This document shows positions 1 through 9,295 of a stretch of 64,000 nucleotides of DNA, piece after piece. This DNA is from Aotearoamyces nothofagi. Taxonomy: Eukaryota > Ascomycota > Leotiomycetes > Leotiales > Tympanidaceae. The notes beneath the pieces are model-generated. The model was not told the DNA's origin. It did not search any database and saw only the letters and a program-made list of their open reading frames with translations. Location: positions 684,513-748,512 of the forward strand of contig JADDTR010000006.1 of NCBI GenBank assembly GCA_015345905.1, read 5' to 3'. The stretch's first letter is position 1. Each line of letters starts with the position of its first letter. The position numbers and the translations under genes were made by a program.

Positions 1-25
1 TCGTCTACAACATCATCAGCTGGCC

Positions 26-2383
26 TCAGGAGCCACAAGGCCTCTTCTCCCTGCCCAGGAACTCTTCGACGAACTTGATGTCTCCCCTGCCGCCGTTCTC
101 GATAGCGATGACGGCACCGACCAGGTCGTGGTTGATCTGGTCGTCGACGACGCTGTCGTGCTTGTACGCGGGGTGCGAGTCGACGAGCTTTCTGATCCAC
201 CGCGCCGTGGTCCACAGGCTGCCGTTGGCGCGCCGCCGGATGAGGTCCAGGTACTTGGCCAGCTCGCAGCGGATGTCCACCTCGGTGTTCATGCTGTCGA
301 GGTATGACTCGACGAGCGGGATGAGGCCGGGGAACCCGTTTTCTTCATCGCTGCTGCCGTTCATGATCTCGTCAATCGTCATCAGCGTATACTCGTCATC
401 GACTGGACTTGTCGGTGTCGGAGGCCTGCTGGCTATAGGCGTGACCGTGCCCGAAGGCCCGCCGTTTCTAGAATATGATCGGGGTGGCCGTGTTGGAAAG
501 GGATTCTTGCGGAAATAGAACTTTTGATCCAACACTGCGTCGCGAGCGTGTGCAGTCTCCATGTTCTCCGCAACTTTGGTGATTGGGATGTAGAAGTTTA
601 GATCAAAGGATAAGATAGCCCTGGTTATGAGGACCATGAAGACTGAGAAAGCTGCATTCTCAAAATCGGTGATTTGAATCTCCATTGGACGAAACTCAAC
701 ACGCCAGCCTATATTATTATCTGGCGGGGGCGGCTTGAAGCGCATGTGTTGCCAGTTTGTGGACTGGATGTTTTCAAAGTGGTCAGTTTTGGTGAGGTCC
801 AATTCCTCGAGATCTTCCGCGAATATAACGATTGGGTCGCGGATGAAGAGGTGAGCGAAGTGGGTCGCTAGGCGGTCATCCATGCCACCATCCACGAGCT
901 TCTGCTTGATTTCTGGGTCCGTAATGAGTTTTGGATCAAGGTATTCCTTCCGTAATCTCGGATCATTAGAAATATATGTTGAATTGGATGCATACCGTGA
1001 CTTGGGTATCCGCCATCGGTCATTTTTAAGAGGCTGCTTGAATTTAGTATCAAGTGCTTCGACCTTTAGAATAGCTTATCTTACCTTTTCGCCAAGTTCT
1101 TCCTCGGTTCTGTCATCGACAGATGCACTGACTTGGTTCCATCGTACGTCTGTATCTGCTAAGAATCCTTTGTAAATTGGCGTTGCAGCTGTCAAAGCAA
1201 GTAAAATGGGTCCCAAGGGACTAAGCTGATCATACATGCACCGTCCCTCTGTGATATTCTTTGCTTGAAATGTGATTTGCAAACAACAGCTTCCCATACC
1301 AAAAGCCATAGCGTCCATATGAATATAATTATCAGGCGCAGCTCCGTTGCGTACATCGTCATCCTCGGGATACTTGTGAAGGTCGTAATTCACGGTCGGA
1401 TCTTTCCAAGGCCATGGAGTGTTCTTGTCTTTGAAAACAGGTACGTTAACTTGCACCTTTCGGCCTCTCCGCGACCTTATATTGGCTGCGAGTGTTGGAA
1501 ATCGAATATGCGGATTTGCTATCTCATCAGGGACAAACTGAGACCGTAACTTTTCTCCAGAGGGCGGATAATATGGAGCGGTAAAAACGCCCGGGCACCC
1601 TAGACGTGGATACGTCGTCAACGTAATAGGGTATTCTTCTGGGTGCATATGTTCTTTTGCGATTTTACGTCTGTGCTATGTCAGCTAGGACATCTGCGAG
1701 ATTGGCAAGGAATCACGTACCGTCTTCTCATATTTGGCTCGACGTCTAGCAGATCCCGGAAGCCAATTCCCCATGGCCTACCGGGTGTTGCTTCTAACAT
1801 AAATCGACCGAACTCCGGGTGGAATACGGGGAGGGTGGCACCTCTGAATAGATATTAGGGTCGTTGTACATTTAGTAATGTGGAGGTGCTCCTACTTCTC
1901 ATCCGATACCTCCTGCAAGGCCGGTACGCAACCCCCCTTTTTCTGCAACTCTTCGTCTTGCGCCAAAGCATCAAGAATATCTGCCTGTCGTAGCGAAAGG
2001 GTGACAGTCGGATCCGAGTCTTTGTAGTTTACAACCAGGTATTCGATCTGCATCACATGAGCAACTACGTCTCCCAAAGACATGTTTAATTGCAAACCTC
2101 GTCACCCCACAGCAGCGCATCCCGCTCTTTGCCCTTTGCTCGGTTCCAAATGGCAAGCAATTGCTGCAATTATGTCAATACTGGTCCTTCCTGGTCTCCC
2201 CCATCGAGGTGGAGTGTACGGACCTGTATGCCCCAGTCTCGAACATGGTTCGCTTTCTGCTTGGCTTCTGGCCAGTCCAGAGGAGTTCCGACAGCGCTAC
2301 ATGGAGGTTTTATCAGCACTCTCCCACTCTCCAAAACTCCAAAGCGATTGAAAGCCTCTCTATACGACTTACAGAAGACCCAT
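26..2383 (-). CDS. GCS1: Glutamate-cysteine ligase catalytic subunit
   Basis: ATP-dependent ligase joining glutamate to cysteine, the rate-limiting first step of glutathione synthesis in the cytosol (known for the family). I read seven exons: 2383-2373, 2296-2224, 2163-2098, 2047-1896, 1843-1721, 1670-1085 and 1033-26. They give 672 aa, normal for eukaryotic GCL. The first exon is only 11 nt (M-G-L-L); splicing restores the conserved N-terminus MGLLAVGTPLDWPEAK. Further family landmarks are LLWGDEIEYLVVN across the third junction, FHPEFGRFMLEATPG in exon 5, and MDAMAFGMGSCCLQITFQ with YDQLSPLGPILLALTAA in exon 6. All introns are 50-76 nt with GT and AG ends. The stop at 26-28 lies just inside the window, so the gene appears complete. 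A predictor that misses the 11-nt exon would find no start and could call it partial. Identity is near certain; exact splice sites are inferred. Confidence 0.95.
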
Positions 2384-2643
2384 CCTGCCGCACAGCCCCC
2401 GGAAGCTCTGCTGATGTATCTCGTGCCCGCGGAGTCGCCGTTGATCTCTTCTGCTGTGATTCGAGAGAGCAGATCTCGCAAGATCTCAGATTCGCAGCTC
2501 TTGCGTGATCCGTCTAAGGACCAATGATCTGACCAGACGTCCAGGCACGGATAGAGCGCTTAATGGGCACGCGCGGGGGAGGGTTGAGGTGGGGTGAGGC
2601 GTGAATCCGCGATCGTCATAGGCTGGGGCTTCCACGTTGCGAG

Positions 2644-2677
2644 ATGCTTCAAAATGCTTCAAAATGCTTCAAAATGC
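2644..2677. repeat. 10-bp tandem repeat
   Basis: The decamer AAAATGCTTC is repeated about three times in perfect register, about 260 bp upstream of the GCS1 start. No function is apparent. Confidence 0.85.
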
Positions 2678-2967
2678 CGCAGGCAAGCTGGACAGTCGAC
2701 TGCGGCCCAAAAACCCTGGCATCCCGAAACTTTTCACGCAGCAGCAGCGACAGCCGTCAGAAGGCCGGCTTCGCCAGGTTGCGGAAAATTTAGTGGGGGC
2801 AGCGCAGCAGAAGCTGTCGGCTTACAAATTTGGGCCAGATTCCGAAGAATCGCGGGTGTAGGCGGCTTGACCGCCGATTAGCGCATCGCACAGGCACCAC
2901 TGGACCGCCTTGCCGAGACTTTAAGCAGTGGTCAGTGCATCCAGAGCCAGACCTCGACCTCGTGTAA

Positions 2968-3026
2968 ACCGATGATATATCGGTGATATATATATCGGTG
3001 ATATCGATGATATCGATGATATCGGC
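2968..3026. repeat. GATATC/GATGATATCG self-complementary repeat
   Basis: Alternating GATATATCGGTGATAT and ATCGATGATATCGATG units form a run rich in palindromic GATATC and ATCGAT, so it could fold into a hairpin or cruciform. It sits about 600 bp upstream of GCS1. Confidence 0.75.
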
Positions 3027-5275
3027 CATGTCGACTCGACGCTTCGTTTTACCAGAGCAACAGAGCAACAGGGCCAGGGCTGCAGCGGTCGTGACGGTGC
3101 AGCAGCAGAAGAGGCCGCCCTGAAGTTGGAAGCCGTCGACGCCACGGTTGGGACTCGGTACTGCACGGCAGAGTGGGAAGAAGGAGTCATCGTACTAGAA
3201 GCTATCTACTGCCTCCCTGCTCGCGGCAACAGTGCGGCGGGAGTGTCGTGGCAGGCATGGCAGGCACAGATGCACCTACGGTCTCTAGATGGCTACAGTA
3301 CAGTACTTTCTCGCGCCACATGACCGGCTCGGCCCGTGACCCAGGATCTTGCCAGCCCGGCCTGGATGTCTGTATATCGAGCACTCGCCCAGCCTCCCAG
3401 ACCAGGCCAGCTCTCCTGAGCCGCGTAGCAGACGACGTCCGCTGCAAGCAAGGCCGCCGTAGCCGTGAAGCAAACCCCATCTCGCCCCTTTCGTCCCATA
3501 TCACCTCCCGCACATGTATGTCGGCCCAACCGTCACCGTCACCGCCGCAGCATGCACCGCTCGCCCCGTCAGACCAGAGCCCACATCCCAAGCACCTGAC
3601 CCGCGGACCTGCACGGCGCCGATTCATTTCCAGATCCCGCCCACACGCCGGCTCGCGCGCTGCGTGCGCCCACGTGGTGTACCCGGGCGCCAGCATAAGC
3701 GTCTGAGCCCTCCGTCCCTGACCGGCCACAGCCACACATGGGTCCCTGCGGCTTTCTGCATCTCTGTACCTCCACATCTGCCTCGCCCCCGCCTGCCTTC
3801 GTATTGGCCTCCGTGGCCGTCCTCTCCCATACCTCCTCACCTCCCACAGCCAGGCGTCTCGACGAAGGCATGCTGTGCTTTGCCGTGAGCCCAGACACCA
3901 GACCACACATGATTCCAAAAACGGCCGCACGCTTCGTGCTGATATATAGAGCCGGATAAATCCCTCAACACGCGTGGCACCCATAATTCCCACAGCATAC
4001 GCCCTCCAAGCTACGTCGCGAAATCAAAGGCCGGCGTTCCTGCGCAACGGGTAGATACATCGAGATCACCCCTTTGCTTCCCCATCTACACATCCACCAG
4101 CGAGCCAATCCTCAACGGAGATCCTGCGCCCATGCTCGGGTCGTGTCACGTTCCACATATCGTTTGCTGTAGGCGTACGGGAAACAAGCCATGTGTTGCA
4201 TCGGTCAAATCAACTCGACCACACCTTAGATCGTCGCCCTGGCGTCACGCCAACCGATGTGTATCTTTTCACCAGCAAGGTACATCGCATGGTATCTGTT
4301 CGTACTACCATATCACATTGCGGTAGTCCCACCTAGGACCACAAGGACCACCATACTGTGGCAGCTCTGGCTGTGATGGTCGTATGAGGTGGTGCCACCG
4401 TGGCTCTCTGGCGTGTTTAGACTATACTGATATTTGCGAAACATGTACTTTGCGCCCCACCAGGCTAGTAGCGAATGTGTGTGAGAGTAATTGGGCTACT
4501 TGTGAGATTGAGGCGATATGCGACAAGTCAAGGTGTAGCGTGGAAGACAACGAATTGATAAGCAGTGCAGACAAGAGGAGCAACTCATGACCCTTCTAGG
4601 GAATGCGACAGGTAAATGGGCCAGCAGTGCTGGTAGACCGATCCTTAGTATCAGTGTTCTCACCTAGCGTACACGGATCAAAATCGTCACAATGGGAAGA
4701 TAGCAAGCGAATTGATTGGTTTGCGACTAATCTTCTGATGCTCACATAAAATTCCGTTGCTTGCCCAAGATGGCAGAGATCCCTTATCAGGCGTGCGTAC
4801 ACGACCCGACATAATACAAGCGAAAGGTAACACTGTTGGTCAAAGCCAATGCAGTGCCATGATAACACAAGGTATCGTAAGAAAATGAATAAATCGCCTC
4901 GAACTCCATATTGAGCAAACTTTCTTACCCGAACGCCTGGAAGCGACGGTGTCCGTACCGTGCTGTTGCTGCGTCTCGGAAGCATGAGTATACTTGCTTA
5001 ATTACACAGACAGACAGACATTGATGCTCTACCTTCTCATGCCCTTCCACGCCATGTTTCCCATGCAATGTACTAATGATTCCCCTAGAAGGGACCTGAT
5101 GATCTACGCCGTAAAAGGCGGCTTGTAACTTTTTGGGTCTGGTATTTCTTCGCTCCGAGAAACGCCTGATGTTGCTGCTAAAACAGAAACTTGTGTACAT
5201 ATGTGCGATTTCGTGCAACGGATCCTCGTGTACGTCCGTCTGGTTTTTTCTCTTACTGTTCTTCGTGTAGTCTTA

Positions 5276-6920
5276 TTATGAGCGCGGTGAACCGTCGTCC
5301 ATTGACTTGGGCCGCAGAGATGATGAAGCACTCTGTGCCTGTTTTGACCCCATCCTACGCGTCAATTTGGCATAGTGGAGTCCACAGGCATTGCATAAGG
5401 TACGAGCACCGTCAGGTCCTCGCCGCCATTCGGGAGTTTCAGCTCGGTTGCAGCTATGACACCGGCCTGGAGGAGCAGCCCGCTATGTTTGCATCAGTAA
5501 ATAGGTATATAAATTGCAGAGGGAAATATAAACATACCCCTCGTCGCTTTTTCGCATCTTGAAACCCTTGGTCCTTGTCTAAGCCCCATGCATCTTCACT
5601 GCCATATTCTACAGCCTTGCCACTCTGATTACGCGAGTGATGATCTTCCAGGGCGTATTGCTGTTCTTCCATGCAGACCTTGACATCTTGGAACGCCTTG
5701 TCTAATCTGCGTCTATATTCTAGCATGCTGTCATGGTCTCTCACCGAGGGCACACCTTGTATTAGTGGTGACATGCCGTGAGGCATTGGCTCAGATCGCT
5801 GATGGCGCTGCACAGTCTGCAAGATTGTCGACGAGATCTTGGAGATTTGATTACTATTATCTGCAAGCTATATCATGTCAGTACATAACAAAGCACGAAT
5901 GCTCAGAGGTAGACGTACCTCGGCCAGGGCCATCTCAAGGTCATGGTTACCGAGATTCCCGCGTAGGTGCTTTTGGAAAACTAGGCTTTCGGGCTCTCCA
6001 TGTTTCATATGCACGTCTTGATAGTCCGACTCAGAACGAGACGGATACGGTCTCGGAGGGAAATTAGGAGACCGTGGAGGTTGTCCAGGAGCATAGCCAT
6101 TGTTCGGTGCGGTGGGATAACCGTGGTACCGCTCATCTTGTGGCCGCTGGATAGGATACCCATCAGCAGGCCCAGCTGCTCGATCAGAGGGGCGTGGGTA
6201 CGGCTCATACCTACCCTGGTCGGTATGCTGAGCGGGGTATGTGCTGGGTTGAGAAGGAAGGCCGGTTCGAAGAGATGGCAATGGCGGATGGCGGTTGTGT
6301 TCAGAAAATGGTTGCCCTGCTGGACCATTACCTGGAAACATAGAAGATGGGTGTACAGGTGCAGGTGGTGAGTTTCGCCGAGGCTGATTCTGACTGGCCT
6401 GAGTGAGGTATGGTGCTGCATCTGTGCTGAAGGATCGAGTCGTCGGTGTTGGAGGTGGTGGTTGAGAGTAGGCATGTGGAAATGGTTGTGTAGATACCGG
6501 CGCCGGAGGTGGAGGAGGAGCAGCATAGAGTGCTTCTTGTATGGAAGGTAGAGATTGTCGATGAGGCTGTATGTCCTTGCTGGGATCGTCAGAAGTCCTT
6601 CGAGAATCGGGGGTATGCGAGTCTGGTGGAGAAATCAGGCCCGAAAGAGAATGAGAAGCAGATGCAGGTGGCGCTGTAGCATGATAGGCGTATGGAGGTG
6701 GAGCTTGACCCGGATACATTGTAAGAGGACTCATCACAGCGGTGGTGGCCATGCTTGCTGCTGAGGTGTAGGATCTCTCAGAGGGTTCCTTGGGAGAGAA
6801 GTAGCGATCGCGATTTATTATTGAGTGGAGTCCGCTGTAGAAGTTAGATCTATCTGTCAATTGAGCAGACGTGGAGTGGCCGTGGCCGGGTCTCGACGAA
6901 CCTTTGCCTATTGCGAGCAT
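5276..6920 (-). CDS. nsdD: GATA-type transcription factor, NsdD/BcLTF1 family
   Basis: Nuclear GATA factor; NsdD-family proteins control sexual versus asexual development and light responses in filamentous fungi (family knowledge). Exons 6920-5919, 5867-5538 and 5482-5276 give 512 aa. Exon 1 encodes a Pro/Ser-rich disordered region with blocks such as RQSLPSIQEALY. Exon 2 encodes a helical stretch with LEYRRRLDKAFQDVKVCMEE and ends in KKRRG, a basic lead-in to the finger. Exon 3 carries one zinc finger, CHSC, 18 residues, CNAC, i.e. CX2CX18CX2C, starting at about residue 452, with PEWRRGPDGARTLCNACGL as expected. Splicing G|RAAPPGRCHSC matches the family exactly. The start at 6918-6920 is the first in-frame ATG, but the frame stays open without ATG up to about 7045, so a further 5' exon is possible. 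A very long gene-free region lies upstream. Confidence 0.93.
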
Positions 6921-7700
6921 CCACTGCTTCCATGACGAGACTATGGGGAATCCTCGATGATTAGATGTCCGGGAATCATGCGTGTCGCTAACAGAGCAGA
7001 TATCGTGGTGTTCCCCGTTCCGATGTGTGTATCCGTCGTACCTGTTTTACACAACCATCTGCAAGTCGTCGCCCTTCAGCTCGAGTCTGCCCGGCGCAGA
7101 CAGAAGGGCAAAAGGACAGAGCTTCCGGATTGCTAGCTCTCACGCCCAGTTGATCGTCAGCAGCAGCGTCGCTTCACCGAGCAGCGGTCGCCAGGCGGCA
7201 GGCCAGTATTGTCGAGCGCACACAATCTTACAATTGTGGCGTCGCTTGTCAGATGCGTCGTCACAGACCCGACCAGTTCAGACTCGCTCTGGCGATTGAC
7301 TCGCTAATCCAGCGCTCGAGATGTCCTCCACGGTCCCCGGATCCTGAAGTCTCGAGATGTCAGCGGTAGAGTGTCCTTCCTCGGCGCGGCCAAGTCATGG
7401 GCCTCGTTCTGCCGCGGGAGGAGAAGCGATGTCCTGACGGCAACACGACAATGGGAAGCGTTGCCGGCGGAGGGAGCGGCAGCGTGCGGCGAGAGAGATG
7501 TAGGAGGACGAGTGGAGGGAGATAGATGCGTGATGAGATCTCAAGATTCGCTAAAGCAGGATTCGACATGGACAGGTGGAGGGTGGGTATGTATGTATGT
7601 ACGGAGGTCCTGGGATGAACCAGGTCTCGAGAGTCAGGCAACTATTTAATCTGGCGCGAATGATAGAACGGGATTAGAAGGGCACGAGAGCCTGTGGACC
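6921..7700. other. Immediate upstream region of nsdD
   Basis: No supportable gene. The frame directly upstream of the annotated nsdD start is open back to about 7045 and would read ...FPIVSSWKQW into the first methionine, so this part may be coding or spliced leader. The rest is probably promoter or 5' UTR. Confidence 0.5.
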
Positions 7701-7783
7701 CAGCATCGGTATTTACGGAGGCGTAGGAGGGCCCACGATGGATGCGACCACGGGAAAAGGGCAGCCAGGCGGCGACGGCGCGG

Positions 7784-7824
7784 GAGAGGAGGGGAGGGGA
7801 GGGCGATGGGGGGGGGGGCGAGCG
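7784..7824 (+). repeat. G-run tract, possible G-quadruplex
   Basis: Closely spaced G runs (GGAGGGGAGGGGAGGGCGA then a run of about ten G) satisfy the simple four-G-run pattern for a quadruplex on the + strand, about 0.9 kb upstream of the nsdD start. Confidence 0.6.
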
Positions 7825-8066
7825 GCAGCAGAGCGAGTTGACCGACAGGAAGGGCCAGAAAGGGCCAGGAAGGGCTGACAGGGCCGGCGGCGGCAGAGTG
7901 GGTAGTGCGGTTGAGCGTATGCGTACTGACGGACCGGCCGCAGATGCTGCTATTACCTTGGTACGGCGACAGCCTGGGCCCATGCGGGACCAGCGATAAG
8001 CACTGGCGCCGCGGTGCCTCTGGCGCGTAGCGAGCGAGCTCCAGGCAAGGCGGCGGTGGATGCGAA

Positions 8067-8096
8067 GGGGCCGTAGGGGCCGTAGGGGCCGTAGGG
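8067..8096. repeat. 9-bp tandem repeat GGGGCCGTA
   Basis: Three near-perfect copies of GGGGCCGTA. Confidence 0.85.
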
Positions 8097-8273
8097 ACAG
8101 CAAGTCGGTGCTGCCAGTGGCAGTCAGGACAGCACAGTAGGGAGGGCAAGGTTAGGGCACAGGCCGGCGTGGCTGGCGCAGTGGGCGTGGGAGGGTAGGG
8201 TCCAGTAGGGTAGGTAGGCGGCAAGGCGGCAAGGTCGCCGGCAGGTAGGTCCAGTAGGTACAGTAGGTACAGG

Positions 8274-8357
8274 AGGTACAGGCTGCACAGCGCTGTCTGC
8301 ACCGTACAGGACAGTAGGTACAGGCTGCACAGCGCTGTCTGCACCGTACAGGACAGT
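8274..8357. repeat. 42-bp tandem duplication
   Basis: A 42-bp unit beginning AGGTACAGGCTGCACAGCGC and ending CCGTACAGGACAGT occurs twice head-to-tail (8274-8315 and 8316-8357) with no visible change, implying a recent duplication. Truncated GTAGGTACAG units precede it. Confidence 0.9.
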
Positions 8358-8423
8358 ACGTACAGCGCTGCACCACAGTGCGGCAGCAGGCACTGCAGGG
8401 CCGGGCGGCCAGGGCGGCCAGGA

Positions 8424-8448
8424 CAGCACAGCACAGCACAGCACAGCA
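8424..8448. repeat. Pentamer repeat CAGCA
   Basis: About five uninterrupted copies of CAGCA. Confidence 0.85.
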
Positions 8449-8516
8449 CTGTACCTACGGGAGGCAGGCCGTCAGCGGCAGGGCAGGCTAGGTACCGCAC
8501 TGCGCTGCACTGCACT

Positions 8517-8591
8517 GTATGCACCGTATGCACCGTATGCACCGTATGCACTGCACTGCACTGCACTGCACTGCACTGCACTGCACTGCAC
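8517..8591. repeat. Nonamer then pentamer tandem repeats
   Basis: Three copies of the nonamer GTATGCACC run directly into about nine copies of the pentamer TGCAC. The two units share TGCAC, so one array probably grew out of the other by slippage. Confidence 0.9.
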
Positions 8592-9005
8592 GGCACGGTA
8601 CCGGACGGTACCTCAGGGAGGGCTGGATGCGCTGCAGGCGCCTGCCTAGGGCCTCTGGGGGGGGCGCGCAGGGGCTGGCGGGAGGCTACCTGCCTAGCCA
8701 CCGTAGGCGTGCACAGCGCTGGTGGGATCGGAGTTTCGACACATGGGGGGTGGCATTGGCGTGGGGCGGCGTGGGCGGGCGTGGGCTATCGTCCCTTAGC
8801 ACGATCCGCGCAATTATCCGCAGGCCTGCTGGCTCTCCAACCGGCATCGAGGTGATCGAAGATGGCCCGCCGTCTAAACATGCTAGAGCCCACCCTAGGG
8901 CGCGCCAGGGCGCCGGCGCATTCTGCGGTAGGTACAGCCTGCCCACGACGGTACTGGCATACCACACGCTGCACACCCACCTGCCTCGCACACCTGCCGG
9001 CCCTG

Positions 9006-9047
9006 GGCTGCTGGCTGGCTGCTGGCTGCTGGCTGCTGGCTGCTGGC
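9006..9047. repeat. Heptamer repeat GGCTGCT
   Basis: About six copies of a GGCTGCT/CTGGCTG unit with one length variant. Confidence 0.8.
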
Positions 9048-9103
9048 GCACTCGGCCCCTCTGTACCGTACGCAGCAATGCTGGGATGCCCGCCATGCTC
9101 GCT

Positions 9104-9131
9104 GGCAGGGCAGGGCAGGGCAGGGCAGGGG
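9104..9131. repeat. Pentamer repeat GGCAG
   Basis: Five copies of GGCAG, followed at once by two copies of GATGGGGC. Confidence 0.85.
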
Positions 9132-9253
9132 CGATGGGGCGATGGGGCGTTGTCTCTGCCCCCGTCTGCCACTCCACTGGCTTATGCTGCTGCTGGAGAA
9201 CCCTGGCGGGCGCGCCAGGATGGCCCGCGAGAAGGAGGGCACGCACGACACAG

Positions 9254-9295
9254 GCAGAGTGCAGAGTGCAGAGCGCAGAGTGCAGAGTGCAGAGC
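9254..9295. repeat. Heptamer repeat GCAGAGT
   Basis: About six copies of GCAGAGT, one with a C for T change. Confidence 0.85.

Larger units (their letters stand above)
2384..5275. other. Intergenic: GCS1 upstream region and nsdD downstream region
   Basis: Nearly 2.9 kb without a supportable gene. It holds the presumed GCS1 promoter and, at its far end, the nsdD 3' region. Open frames here are GC-rich shadows without recognisable domains. Two simple repeats are listed separately (2644-2677 and 2968-3026). I looked for a Yap1/AP-1-type site near GCS1 and saw none. Confidence 0.6.

Noticed and set aside
2297-2372. Apparent loss of the GCS1 start codon or a frameshift
   Set aside because: An intron with good GTAAGT and TAG ends joins an upstream 11-nt exon and restores the family N-terminus, so the gene is intact.
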